This document shows, one piece after another, positions 26,694 to 35,488 of a DNA stretch of 64,000 nt; positions within the stretch are counted from its first letter, which is position 1, and every line of letters begins with the position of its first letter. The translations under genes and the position numbers were made by a program. The notes beneath the pieces were generated by a model. It was not told the DNA's origin, did not search any database, and saw nothing but the letters and a program-made list of their open reading frames with translations. This stretch comes from Jannaschia sp. S6380 (GTDB lineage Bacteria; Pseudomonadota; Alphaproteobacteria; Rhodobacterales; Rhodobacteraceae), in the NCBI RefSeq assembly GCF_023015695.1, contig NZ_JALKAS010000001.1, positions 1,178,001 through 1,242,000 of the forward strand, read 5' to 3'.

Positions 26694-28256
26694 TCAGGTC
26701 TCGCGCAATGCCCGGCGCATGACCTTGCCCGTCGCCGTCATCGGCAGCGCATCGACGAACCGTACATCGCGCGGCGCCATATGCGGGCTCAGCCGCGCGC
26801 GGACCCAGTCGATCAGATCCGCGGCCAGCGTCTCGGAACGGTCGGGCGCGACGACGAAGGCCGTCACCGCCTCGCCCCGGTCCGCATCCGGCAGACCGAC
26901 GACCGCGCAGGTCACGACATCGGGATGCGCCACGAGACAGGTCTCGATCTCCGCCGGGCCAATGCGGTAGCCGGACGATGTGATCACGTCATCGTCACGG
27001 CTGACATATGTGATCACGCCACCCTTCTCGACCCGGCCCAGATCGCCGGTGCGGAGCCACCCCGCGCGCCATTTCGCCGCCGTATCTTCGGGCTTGTTCC
27101 AGTAGCGCAAGAAGGTCGCGGGCGACCCCTTTGCGCAAATCTCGCCAACGTTTCCGGGCGCGACCGCATGGCCGTCTTCGTCCTGCACCTCGACTTCTAC
27201 CCCGGGGACCGCGCGGCCCAGCGTTCCGGAAATGACGTCCTGTGTTCCCGCGCATGACGCCATCACGAGGTTGCATTCCGTCTGGCCGTAGATCTCGTTG
27301 ATCGGCGCGCCGAGCGCCTCCCGCCCCCAATGCAGCAGGCCGGCACCCAGGGCCTCGCCTCCCGACATGACCGCGCGCAGGGTCAGCCCGTCCGGCGGAT
27401 CGGTCCGACGCAGCATCTTCAGCGCGGTGGGTGGCAGGAACGCCGCCGTCACCCTTTCGGCGGCCATTAGGTCCCAGGCTTCCCGCGGATCGAACTTGCC
27501 GAACCGCTTCGCGATCAGCGGCACGCCGAACCACAGGCACGGCATGGCCAGGTCCATCAGTCCGCCGATCCAGGCCCAATCCGCCGGCGTCCAGCCCACA
27601 TCGCCGGGTCGGGGGAACCCTTCCAGCGCCGTCTCGACGCAAGGCAGATGCCCGAGCAGGAACCGATGCGCGTGCAGGACACCCTTGGGCGTGCCGGTCG
27701 TGCCCGACGTGTAGATCATCATCGCGGGGTCATCCGCCGCCGTGTCGCAAGTCAGGACCGGACCGCCGTCCGGCAGGTCGTGCAGATCGTCTACATCGAT
27801 CCGGAGGCCCAGGTCCGGCAGGTCCAGCCCGGTCAGACGGGCCGCGCCGTCGGCATCGCAGAGGATCGCGCGGGCGCCGGAATCGCGCAGCCTGTATTCC
27901 AGCGCCTCGGGGCCGAACAACGTAAACAGCGGCAGCGACACGGCCCCCAGCTTCATCGCCGCGAAATGAGCGACCATGACTTCGGCACGTTGCGGCAGCA
28001 GGATCGCGACCCGGTCGCCGCGTCCCACGCCGCCCCGCGACAATGCATTGGCCAGCCGGTTCGACATCCGATGAAGTTCGCCATAGGTCCACGCACGGCG
28101 GCCCCGTGACAGATCGACGATGGCGGCCCTGTCCGGCTCCCGCTCGGCCCAGACATCGCAGCAGCCCGCCGCGATGTTGAAGCGTTCGGGGATGGACCAG
28201 CGGAACGACGCGCGCATCTCCTCCCAGGGGGCGAGGCGCGCGATCGTGCGTCGCAT
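26694..28256 (-). CDS. Acyl-CoA synthetase (AMP-forming)
   Basis: 520 residues. AMP-binding motif 'MIYTSGTTGTPKGVLHAHR', 'INEIYGQTECN', 'WLRTGDLG' and the catalytic Lys in 'ATGKVMRRALRE' are present. This resembles short/medium-chain acyl-CoA synthetases rather than acetyl-CoA synthetase; the substrate is not predictable. ATG 28256 was chosen over TTG 28259. It overlaps the stop of the lipoprotein gene by 1 base (TGATG), so the two are coupled. The C-terminus ends about 10 bases from repeat copy 1. Confidence 0.92.
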   Translation of the reverse strand: MRRTIARLAPWEEMRASFRWSIPERFNIAAGCCDVWAEREPDRAAIVDLSRGRRAWTYGELHRMSNRLANALSRGGVGRGDRVAILLPQRAEVMVAHFAAMKLGAVSLPLFTLFGPEALEYRLRDSGARAILCDADGAARLTGLDLPDLGLRIDVDDLHDLPDGGPVLTCDTAADDPAMMIYTSGTTGTPKGVLHAHRFLLGHLPCVETALEGFPRPGDVGWTPADWAWIGGLMDLAMPCLWFGVPLIAKRFGKFDPREAWDLMAAERVTAAFLPPTALKMLRRTDPPDGLTLRAVMSGGEALGAGLLHWGREALGAPINEIYGQTECNLVMASCAGTQDVISGTLGRAVPGVEVEVQDEDGHAVAPGNVGEICAKGSPATFLRYWNKPEDTAAKWRAGWLRTGDLGRVEKGGVITYVSRDDDVITSSGYRIGPAEIETCLVAHPDVVTCAVVGLPDADRGEAVTAFVVAPDRSETLAADLIDWVRARLSPHMAPRDVRFVDALPMTATGKVMRRALRET

Positions 28257-28735
28257 CAACCCGCGCGGGCCAAGGTGACCGGGTGCAGACCCGCCAGCGG
28301 AAGGCCCAACGCCTGCAGCGCCGAAAGCGAGATCTGCGGCCCGCCGTCGGACCCGAGCGGGCGAAGGGTGACGGCGATCGCCTCGCCATCGCCGGTGCGT
28401 ACCGTGCCCGGCGCCTCGGCCGAGACGAGATCCGACTTGACCCAGAGCCCGCCATCCGTCGGGTCGCCCAGGGCCACGGTGACCTGACCCAGTTCGCCCC
28501 CCGCAGGTGCCGCGGCCGCCGCGGCGCGTGCCTCGTCCTTCTCGGCCTCGGATACCGTGTCGAGCGCGGCCGCCGACGTGGACGGCCCCTGCAGCACGGC
28601 CGCGGGCGACGCGGATGAGGCGGGTGCAGGCGCGACCGGGGCCGGCTCCGGCGCCGTCTCGGCTGACCGGTTGCCGAACGGAAGCTGCGCGCAGGCGGCG
28701 AGCATCAGGGGCAGGAACAACAGGATACGGGACAT
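28256..28735 (-). CDS. Small lipoprotein of unknown function
   Basis: 159 residues. The N-terminus 'SRILLFLPLMLAACAQ' has a lipobox (LAAC), so the mature protein should be membrane-anchored at Cys15. A low-complexity Ala/Pro/Ser linker follows, then a compact C-terminal domain with 'GQVTVALGDPTDGGLWVKS' and 'SALQALGLPLAGLHPVTL'. The domain pattern is familiar from Rhodobacteraceae, but I cannot give a function. It precedes the acyl-CoA synthetase gene with overlapping stop/start. Confidence 0.75.
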   Translation of the reverse strand: MSRILLFLPLMLAACAQLPFGNRSAETAPEPAPVAPAPASSASPAAVLQGPSTSAAALDTVSEAEKDEARAAAAAAPAGGELGQVTVALGDPTDGGLWVKSDLVSAEAPGTVRTGDGEAIAVTLRPLGSDGGPQISLSALQALGLPLAGLHPVTLARAG

Positions 28736-28837
28736 CGGCGGCGACTTTCGCAGGTGACGGTCGGCCCCATCCTAGCGCGCGTCACGCCGGTGTCAGCCCC
28801 ACTTGTGGCGCCGCTCCGCGGGGCGTAGCGTTTGACG

Positions 28838-29839
28838 ATGACCGCACCGCTGATCGACCCCTTCGCCCGCCGGATCGACTACCTTCGGGTGTCGGTCACG
28901 GATCGCTGCGACTTCCGCTGCACCTATTGCATGGCGGAGCACATGACCTTCCTTCCGAAGAAGGAGCTTCTGACGCTGGAGGAGTTGGACCGGATGTGTT
29001 CGGCCTTCGTCCGGCTGGGTGTCCGCAAGCTTCGCATCACCGGGGGGGAGCCGCTGGTCCGCAAGGGGATCATGACATTCTTCGACGGCATGTCGCGACA
29101 TCTCGGCTCCGGCCTGGACGAGCTGACGCTGACCACGAACGGCAGCCAGCTCGACCGCTTCGCACAGCCGCTCTGGGATGCGGGGGTGCGGCGGATCAAC
29201 GTCTCGCTCGACACGCTGGACGACGCCAAGTTCAAGGCGATCACCCGCTGGGGATCGCTCGAAAAGGTCCGGCGGGGGATCGCGGCGGCGCAGGCCGTCG
29301 GCATGCGGGTCAAGATCAACGCGGTGGCGCTGAAGGGCTTCAACGAGGACGAGTTGTTCGACCTGCTTGCATGGTGCGCGGTTGAAGGGATGGACCTGAC
29401 TTTCATCGAGGTCATGCCGATGGGCGACATGGGCGAGGTGCAACGCCTCGACCAGTACTGGCCGCTGAAGGATTTGCGCGCGCGGCTGGCGGGGCGGTTC
29501 ACGCTGACCGACCTGGCGCATCGCACCGGCGGGCCGGCGCGATACGTGCGGGTGGAGGAAACCGGCCAGCAGGTCGGCTTCATCACGCCGCTGACTCATA
29601 ACTTCTGCGAAAGCTGCAACCGCGTGCGTGTGACCTGCACGGGCGAGCTTTACATGTGCCTGGGGCAGGAAGACATGGCCGACCTGCGTGGGCCGTTGCG
29701 AGCGTCCGAGGCGGATGGCCCGCTGGAACACGCGATCCGCGCGGCGATCGCGCGGAAGCCCAAAGGACACGATTTCGACTATTCACGACAGGCGGTCGCC
29801 GGTCAGGTCACGCGGCATATGAGTCATACGGGCGGATAA
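28838..29839 (+). CDS. moaA: GTP 3',8-cyclase (molybdenum cofactor biosynthesis)
   Basis: Radical SAM enzyme making the first intermediate (3',8-cH2GTP) of molybdopterin. It has 333 residues. The SAM cluster motif is 'CDFRCTYC' near residues 24-31 and the second cluster is '[11 protein letters not shown]'. The C-terminus ends in the conserved double-glycine (HTGG). ATG 28838 was taken instead of TTG 28832. The stop overlaps the sixA-type start (TAATG). It supplies cofactor for the molybdenum hydroxylase encoded about 10 kb away, though not in one operon. Confidence 0.97.
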   Translation: MTAPLIDPFARRIDYLRVSVTDRCDFRCTYCMAEHMTFLPKKELLTLEELDRMCSAFVRLGVRKLRITGGEPLVRKGIMTFFDGMSRHLGSGLDELTLTTNGSQLDRFAQPLWDAGVRRINVSLDTLDDAKFKAITRWGSLEKVRRGIAAAQAVGMRVKINAVALKGFNEDELFDLLAWCAVEGMDLTFIEVMPMGDMGEVQRLDQYWPLKDLRARLAGRFTLTDLAHRTGGPARYVRVEETGQQVGFITPLTHNFCESCNRVRVTCTGELYMCLGQEDMADLRGPLRASEADGPLEHAIRAAIARKPKGHDFDYSRQAVAGQVTRHMSHTGG

Positions 29840-30312
29840 TGGACCATTTCATCAAGCTGATCCTGCTGCGTCACACCAAGTCGGACTGGACGGACCCGTC
29901 CCTGCCCGACCGGGAGCGGCCCCTGAACGAGCGCGGTCGGTCCGCGGCCGCCAAGATGGGCGAGTGGCTGCGGTCGCGGGGTCACCTGCCCGACCTCGTC
30001 CTGTGTTCCGATGCCCGACGCACGCGCGAAACGCTGGAGGGCCTGGGTCTTCCCGAAACGCAGACGGAATATCGTCCCGACCTCTATCTGGCCGATGCCG
30101 AGACGATCCTGTCGCTGGCCCGGGCGCAGACGGTGGGCTGCGTGTTGATCGTGGGTCATAATCCCGGCATCGGTGCAGCCGCCGAAATGGCCTGCACCAC
30201 GCCCCCCGTCGCGCCGGAGTTCACCCGCTATCCGACCGGCGCCTGCACCGTGGTCGAGATCGACGGGGAGCCGGGCCGCTGGCTCGACTTCGCCACGCCG
30301 CGCGATCCATGA
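29839..30312 (+). CDS. SixA-type phosphohistidine phosphatase
   Basis: 157 residues of the histidine phosphatase (phosphoglycerate mutase-like) superfamily. The catalytic RHG-type motif is 'LLRHTKSDW' (H12), with 'RPLNERGRSAA' and 'VGHNPGI' containing the second His. SixA proteins dephosphorylate HPt or NPr-type phosphohistidines. Its start overlaps the moaA stop, but a functional link is not obvious. Convergent with the Lrp-type gene with a 3-base gap. Confidence 0.9.
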   Translation: MDHFIKLILLRHTKSDWTDPSLPDRERPLNERGRSAAAKMGEWLRSRGHLPDLVLCSDARRTRETLEGLGLPETQTEYRPDLYLADAETILSLARAQTVGCVLIVGHNPGIGAAAEMACTTPPVAPEFTRYPTGACTVVEIDGEPGRWLDFATPRDP

Positions 30313-30315
30313 CCC

Positions 30316-30777
30316 TCAGACCGGCAGGGCAACGGTCGACTTGATCTCCTCCATCGACAGGAGCGCGGTGACGTTGAACACCCGCACCTCCGATATCAGC
30401 GCCTGGTAGAACACGTCATAGGCGCGGGCATTGGCGACGCGGACCTTCAGGATGTAGTCGATCTCCCCCGCAAGCCGGTGCGCCTCCTGCACCTCCGGCC
30501 GGGCGCGAAGGGCGGCGAGGAACTTGGCCTGCCAGGCGGACTCGTGCTCGGACGTGCGGATGAGGACGAAAAAACAGGCTTCCAGTCCAAGGGCTTCGGG
30601 GTCGAGGATGACGGTCGTGGCCCCCATCACACCCGCCTCGCGCATCTTGCGGATGCGGTTCCAGACCGGGGTTTTCGACGACCCGACCTGACGCGCGATC
30701 TCGTCCAGCGATTGCCCCGCATCGGCTTGCAGTGCGCGAAGGATCTTCCGATCCAGATCGTCCAGTCGGGCAGCCAT
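30316..30777 (-). CDS. Lrp/AsnC-family transcriptional regulator
   Basis: 153 residues. The N-terminal helix-turn-helix reads 'LDDLDRKILRALQADAGQS' with 'RQVGSSKTPVWNRIRKM', and a RAM ligand-binding domain follows ('LAGEIDYILKVRVANARAYD'). It is transcribed divergently from the cysG sulfate-reduction operon, so it may regulate that operon, perhaps in response to an amino acid such as cysteine. Two related inverted motifs lie in the shared intergenic region. ATG 30777 is used; an earlier frame to 30804 is open. Confidence 0.88.
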   Translation of the reverse strand: MAARLDDLDRKILRALQADAGQSLDEIARQVGSSKTPVWNRIRKMREAGVMGATTVILDPEALGLEACFFVLIRTSEHESAWQAKFLAALRARPEVQEAHRLAGEIDYILKVRVANARAYDVFYQALISEVRVFNVTALLSMEEIKSTVALPV

Positions 30778-30797
30778 TCGCGTTTTCCCTCTTCTTC

Positions 30798-30882
30798 GGA
30801 ACATCGTCCCATTGGATGACGATTAGCAGATCGAACGTCCCTGTTACCAGCCGCCCCCTGTCGGAATACCGGAACGATGTTC
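30798..30882. promoter_or_regulatory. Candidate operator pair between the Lrp gene and the cysG operon
   Basis: The divergent intergenic region (30778-30914) holds two related motifs: GGAACATCGTCC at 30798-30809 and GGAACGATGTTC at 30871-30882. The second contains a perfect GAAC-GAT-GTTC inverted repeat, and the first is nearly its reverse complement. They are 73 bases apart start to start. Position makes them natural candidate sites for the adjacent Lrp-type regulator, but binding is inference. Confidence 0.4.
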
Positions 30883-30914
30883 TATATCTGACGCAAGACA
30901 GTCGGAGCCGCGCC

Positions 30915-32297
30915 ATGAACCATTTTCCCGTCTTCCTGGCCCTCGAAGGGCGGCGCGTCCTGGTCGCGGGCGGTGGCGATGCGGCGGTGGCCAAGCTGCG
31001 GCTGCTGCTGAAGACCACGGCCCGGATCACCGTCGTGACGAAGTCCCCCGCCCCCGAGATCGCCGCCTGGGCCGCCTATGGCCGCCTGACCCTGATCCGC
31101 CGCGCGCAGGAGCCGGGCGACGCGCTCTGCTGCGTGATCGCCTATGGCGCGCATGAGGATGCCGCGCTGGATGCCCGGACCCTGCGCCTGGCTTCCGCCG
31201 ACGGCGCATTGGTCAATATCGTCGACAACCTGGAGGCGTCGCAGTTCATCACCCCGGCCATCGTCGACCGCGACCCGGTCGTCGTCGCCATCGGAACGGA
31301 GGGCGCGGCCCCCGTTCTGGCCCGAAAGATCAAGGCGGAGCTGGAGGCATCGCTGCCGGCGCAGCTCGGCCTGCTCGCCCGGATCGGCAAGGGCTTCCGC
31401 CGCGCTGCCGATGCCTTGCCAATGGGTGCGGTACGCCGTCGGTTCTGGGCCGCGTATTACGACCAGGCCGGTCCGCGCGCCGCCGAGGCAGGCGAGGATG
31501 CGATCCGCGCGACGCTGGACGACCTGCTGAAGACGCATCTGGCCGCCGAGACCCGGCCCGGCCATGTCGACCTCGTCGGTGCGGGACCGGGCGATCCGGA
31601 ACTGCTGACGTTGAAGGCGCGCAACGCGCTCGACCGTGCCGATGTCGTGATCCATGACCGGCTGGTGGCCCCGGCGATCCTGGAACTGGCCCGCCGCGAG
31701 GCGATCATCATCGACGCCGGCAAGGAGGGGTTCGGCCCCTCCACCCCGCAGGAAGACATCAACGCGCTGCTGGTGCGGCACGGTCTGGACGGCAATCACG
31801 TCGTTCGCCTCAAGTCCGGCGACCCGACGGTCTTCGGACGATTGGACGAAGAGATCGAGGCGCTGGATGCGGTCGGCCTGTCATGGACCATCGTGCCCGG
31901 CATCACCGCCGCCTCCGCCGCCGTGGCTGGCATCGGACAGAGCTTGACGAAGCGTGGCCGCAACGGTGCCGTCCGCTTCCTGACCGGACACGACATGAAG
32001 GGGTTCGCGGACCAGGACTGGACGGCCCTCGCCCGACCGGACGCCGTGGCGGCGATCTATATGGGCAAGCGCGCGGCCCGGTGGATGCAGGGCCGGCTGA
32101 TGATGCACGGTGCCGCGCCCGCGACGCCTGTGACCATCGTCGAAAACGCCAGCCGCCCCGATCAGGCGATCCATGCCGCGACGCTTGGCACCCTGCCCGA
32201 CAGCCTGTCTGACGTTGGCGGCCCGGCCGTCCTTTTGCACGGCCTCGCCCCGCGCGCCGCTGCCCACGCCATCGAGACACGGGAGATCGCGCTATGA
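30915..32297 (+). CDS. cysG: Siroheme synthase (bifunctional SUMT / precorrin-2 dehydrogenase)
   Basis: 460 residues, full CysG length. The N-terminal dehydrogenase/ferrochelatase half has the NAD motif 'VAGGGDAAVAKLRLL'. The C-terminal SAM-dependent methyltransferase half has 'LVGAGPGDPELLTLKARNAL' and 'SGDPTVFGR'. It makes siroheme for the sulfite/nitrite reductase encoded two genes downstream. ATG 30915 gives the family N-terminus; an upstream open frame to 30732 lies in the intergenic region. The stop overlaps DUF2849 (ATGA). Confidence 0.97.
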   Translation: MNHFPVFLALEGRRVLVAGGGDAAVAKLRLLLKTTARITVVTKSPAPEIAAWAAYGRLTLIRRAQEPGDALCCVIAYGAHEDAALDARTLRLASADGALVNIVDNLEASQFITPAIVDRDPVVVAIGTEGAAPVLARKIKAELEASLPAQLGLLARIGKGFRRAADALPMGAVRRRFWAAYYDQAGPRAAEAGEDAIRATLDDLLKTHLAAETRPGHVDLVGAGPGDPELLTLKARNALDRADVVIHDRLVAPAILELARREAIIIDAGKEGFGPSTPQEDINALLVRHGLDGNHVVRLKSGDPTVFGRLDEEIEALDAVGLSWTIVPGITAASAAVAGIGQSLTKRGRNGAVRFLTGHDMKGFADQDWTALARPDAVAAIYMGKRAARWMQGRLMMHGAAPATPVTIVENASRPDQAIHAATLGTLPDSLSDVGGPAVLLHGLAPRAAAHAIETREIAL

Positions 32298-32614
32298 GCC
32301 GCCGCCCCTTCACCCCCAAGGTCGTCACCGCCAACCTGCTGCGCGAGGGCGACGTCGTCTATCTGACCGCGCGCGACGAATGGGTTCGGACCCTGTCCAG
32401 GGCCGAGTTGATCGAGGACGAGGCCATCGCCCAGCTTCGCCTGCTGGATGCCGAGCGCCAACCCGAGATCGTCGTCGGCGCCTATCTTGCGGATGTGAAG
32501 GCCGGACCCGACGGCCCGGAGCCGCTGCATTTCCGCGAGGGGTTCCGGGCCACCGGTCCCTCCAACTACGCCCACGGCAAGCAGGCCAACACGTCCCTCA
32601 AGGCGGAGTCCTGA
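32294..32614 (+). CDS. DUF2849 protein of the sulfite reductase operon
   Basis: 106 residues. 'PFTPKVVTANLLREGDVVYLT' at the start and 'NYAHGKQAN' near the end match DUF2849, which accompanies siroheme-dependent reductase genes in alphaproteobacteria. Its biochemical role is not known; association with the CysI-type enzyme is inferred only from conserved position. It overlaps cysG by 4 bases and is 1 base from the next gene. Confidence 0.9.
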   Translation: MSRRPFTPKVVTANLLREGDVVYLTARDEWVRTLSRAELIEDEAIAQLRLLDAERQPEIVVGAYLADVKAGPDGPEPLHFREGFRATGPSNYAHGKQANTSLKAES

Positions 32615-32615
32615 G

Positions 32616-34268
32616 ATGTATCACTACGACGATTTCGATCGCGCCTTCCTCGCAACCCGCAACGCGCAATTCCGCGCGCAGGTGGAACGCCGCCTCGATG
32701 GCAGCCTGACCGAGGACGAGTTCAAGCCGCTGCGCCTGATGAACGGGGTCTATTTGCAACTGCACGCCTATATGCTGCGCGTGGCAATTCCTTACGGGAC
32801 GCTTTCGTCCAATCAGATGCGCGTGCTGGCCGAACTGGCCGAGCGGTGGGACAAGGGCTACGGCCACTTCACCACGCGTCAGAACATCCAGTACAACTGG
32901 CCGAAGCTGGTCGACATTCCCGACATGCTGGACCGTCTGGCCGATGTCGGGCTGCACGCGATCCAGACCAGCGGCAACACGATCCGCAACGTGACGGCCG
33001 ACCATTTCGCCGGCGCCGCCGACGACGAGGTCGCAGATCCGCGCCCGGTGGCCGAGCTGCTGCGCCAATGGTCGACCGATCACCCGGAATTCCAGTTCCT
33101 GCCACGCAAGTTCAAGATCGCCGTCACCGGCAGCTCGAACGACCGTGCCGTGACCCGCGCGCACGACATCGGGCTGGTGATGAAGGATCTGGACGGCCAG
33201 GTCGGGTTCGAGGTGCTGGTCGGCGGCGGTCTGGGCCGCACGCCGATGATCGGCAAGACCCTGCGGGACTTCCTGCCCAAGGCCGACCTGCTTCCGTTCG
33301 TCGAGGCGATCGTGTCGGTCTACAACCGGTTGGGCCGGCGCGACAACAAGTACAAGGCCCGCATCAAGATCACCGTCCACGAGACCGGGATCGACGCCAT
33401 CCGCGACCAGGTGGAAGCGCGGTTCGCCGAGTTGCGGCCGCTGTTCACGGGGGTCGATCAGGACCTGCTCGCCGGGATCGAGGCGCAATTCGCGCCGCCC
33501 GCGTTCCGTCCGTCTTCCGCCCTGCCGCCGGTGCTCGATCCGGTGCTGCAAAGCTGGCTCGACACCAACGTCACCGACCACCGGCGGGCGGACCATGCGG
33601 TCGTGACCGTCTCGCTCAAGGCGCATGGCGCCACGCCGGGCGACGCGACGGCCGACCAGATGCGCCTGATGGCGGACATCGCGGAGCGCCACGCCTACGG
33701 GGAACTGCGCATCAGCCACGAGCAGAACGTCATCCTGCCGCATGTCCGCCGCGCCGACCTGCCCGCCATCTATGCCGCCTTGCGGAATGCGGGCCTCGGC
33801 ACCGCGAATGTGGGGCTCGCGTCGGACATCATTGCCTGCCCCGGCATGGATTACTGTGCGCTGGCCACCGCGCGCTCGATCCCCGTCGCGCAGAAGATCG
33901 CCACGCGGATCGACGAGATGGGCGTGGAGCACGACATCGGCGCGCTGAAGATCAAGATATCGGGCTGCATCAATGCCTGCGGGCACCACCATGTCGGCCA
34001 TATCGGGATCCTGGGCCTCGACCGCGCGGGGGTGGAGAACTATCAGATCACGCTGGGCGGCGACGGAACCGAACGCGCGACCATCGGCGAACGCGCCGGG
34101 CCGGGCTTCGCCTATGACGAGATCGTGCCCGCCGTCGAACGCCTGGTCCTGGCCTATCTCGACCTTCGCGACGCACCGGACGAAACCTTCCTCGACGCCT
34201 ATCGCCGCCTCGGCCCCGCGCCGTTCAAGACCGCCCTCTATCCGCAGGAGAAGCGCGATGCCGCTTGA
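32616..34268 (+). CDS. Siroheme-dependent nitrite/sulfite reductase (CysI-like)
   Basis: 550 residues. Two ferrite-reductase repeats are visible ('HFTTRQNIQYNW' in the first; 'ISHEQNVILPHV' in the second). The [4Fe-4S]-siroheme ligands are 'CPGMDYC' and 'SGCINACGHH'. It reduces sulfite (or nitrite) to sulfide (ammonium) using reduced ferredoxin or another one-electron donor. Its place between cysG/DUF2849 and cysH/DUF934 indicates sulfite reduction in assimilatory sulfate use. It overlaps cysH by 11 bases. Confidence 0.93.
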   Translation: MYHYDDFDRAFLATRNAQFRAQVERRLDGSLTEDEFKPLRLMNGVYLQLHAYMLRVAIPYGTLSSNQMRVLAELAERWDKGYGHFTTRQNIQYNWPKLVDIPDMLDRLADVGLHAIQTSGNTIRNVTADHFAGAADDEVADPRPVAELLRQWSTDHPEFQFLPRKFKIAVTGSSNDRAVTRAHDIGLVMKDLDGQVGFEVLVGGGLGRTPMIGKTLRDFLPKADLLPFVEAIVSVYNRLGRRDNKYKARIKITVHETGIDAIRDQVEARFAELRPLFTGVDQDLLAGIEAQFAPPAFRPSSALPPVLDPVLQSWLDTNVTDHRRADHAVVTVSLKAHGATPGDATADQMRLMADIAERHAYGELRISHEQNVILPHVRRADLPAIYAALRNAGLGTANVGLASDIIACPGMDYCALATARSIPVAQKIATRIDEMGVEHDIGALKIKISGCINACGHHHVGHIGILGLDRAGVENYQITLGGDGTERATIGERAGPGFAYDEIVPAVERLVLAYLDLRDAPDETFLDAYRRLGPAPFKTALYPQEKRDAA

Positions 34269-34995
34269 TGCCCACGCCCTCGTCGCCGCCCGCGCGGCGA
34301 CCCTGAACGCCGACCTCGTCGGCTCCGGCCCGCAGGCGATGCTGGACCGGACATTGCGCGACGCGCGCCTGGGCGACATCGCGCTGGTGTCGTCCTTCGG
34401 TGCCGAATCCGTGGTCCTTCTGCACATGGTGGCGCAGGTCGACCGGGCGACGCCGATCCTGTTCCTGGAGACGGGGATGCTGTTCGCCGAGACCCTGGCC
34501 TATCAGCGGCAGGTGGCGGACGACCTGGGCCTGACCGATATCCGCGTGATCCGGCCCGACAACACCGACCTGTTCCTGCATGACCCCGAGGGCGACCTGC
34601 ATGGCCGCGACCCGGACACATGCTGCGCGATCCGCAAGACCAAGCCGCTGGAGCTTGCCTTGCAGGAGTTCGACGGCTGGATCACCGGGCGCAAGAGGCA
34701 CCAGACCGAGGACCGCGCCGACCTGGTCCCGTTCGAGGTCGAGGTCGGCAAGCTGCGCATCAACCCGCTGGCCGATTGGACACCCGCCGACATCGCAGCG
34801 CATATAGACGCCCACGACCTGCCCCGTCATCCGCTCGTGGCGCAGGGCTTCGCGTCGCTCGGCTGCGCACCCTGCACGACCAAGGTGGCGCCGGGCGAGG
34901 ACCCGCGCGCGGGCCGGTGGCGCGGACGTCAGAAGACCGAATGCGGCATCCATTTCGCCGGAGGCCGCGTCTGGCCCACCGCACCACGAGGATAG
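34258..34995 (+). CDS. cysH: Adenylyl-/phosphoadenylyl-sulfate reductase
   Basis: 245 residues. 'LVSSFGAESVVLLH' is the nucleotide loop. Two Cys pairs are present, 'DTCCAIRKTK' and 'GCAPCTTK', which mark the [4Fe-4S] APS-reducing type rather than the enteric PAPS reductase. The C-terminal catalytic 'ECGIHF' is present. It makes sulfite for the adjacent siroheme reductase. It starts inside the last codons of the upstream gene and is followed by DUF934 after 4 bases. Confidence 0.95.
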   Translation: MPLDAHALVAARAATLNADLVGSGPQAMLDRTLRDARLGDIALVSSFGAESVVLLHMVAQVDRATPILFLETGMLFAETLAYQRQVADDLGLTDIRVIRPDNTDLFLHDPEGDLHGRDPDTCCAIRKTKPLELALQEFDGWITGRKRHQTEDRADLVPFEVEVGKLRINPLADWTPADIAAHIDAHDLPRHPLVAQGFASLGCAPCTTKVAPGEDPRAGRWRGRQKTECGIHFAGGRVWPTAPRG

Positions 34996-34999
34996 CGCC

Positions 35000-35437
35000 A
35001 TGCCCATCGTGACCGATACGGGTTTCGCGCCCGACGACCTGAACGCGTGCTTTGCGCCCTCGGACGCGCTGCCGGCGAATGGCCCGCTTGCCGTCGATAT
35101 CGCGCCCGACGCCGACCTGGACCCTTTGCTGGTCCGGCTGCCGGAGGTGACGGCGATCCGCGTCGCGTTCCCGTCCTTCGCCGATGGGCGTGGCTTTACC
35201 GTCGCGCGCGTGCTGCGGCGGGCGGGGTTTGCCGGGCGCCTGCGCGCGGCCGGCCACGTCATCGCCGACCAATACGCCATGGCCCGCCGGGCCGGTTTCG
35301 ACGAGGTCGAGATCGACGACGCCCTTGCCGCGCGCCAGCCTGAGGATCAGTGGCTCGCCCGCGCCGATTGGCGGGCGCACGACTATCAGGATCGTCTCGG
35401 CCGCCGCCGCGACGCCCGGCCGCAAGCCCCCGCCTAG
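35000..35437 (+). CDS. DUF934 protein of the sulfate-reduction operon
   Basis: 145 residues. 'FPSFADGRGFTVARVLRRAGFAGRLRA' and 'DQYAMARRAGFDEVEID' are the DUF934 core. This family travels with cysI/cysH genes and is often described as probably involved in sulfite reduction, but no activity is known to me. It follows cysH by 4 bases. Confidence 0.9.
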   Translation: MPIVTDTGFAPDDLNACFAPSDALPANGPLAVDIAPDADLDPLLVRLPEVTAIRVAFPSFADGRGFTVARVLRRAGFAGRLRAAGHVIADQYAMARRAGFDEVEIDDALAARQPEDQWLARADWRAHDYQDRLGRRRDARPQAPA

Positions 35438-35488
35438 AATCTCCCGCGACAAATCCATAGAGGTGCGGCCGACGCCGCAATCGAAGCC

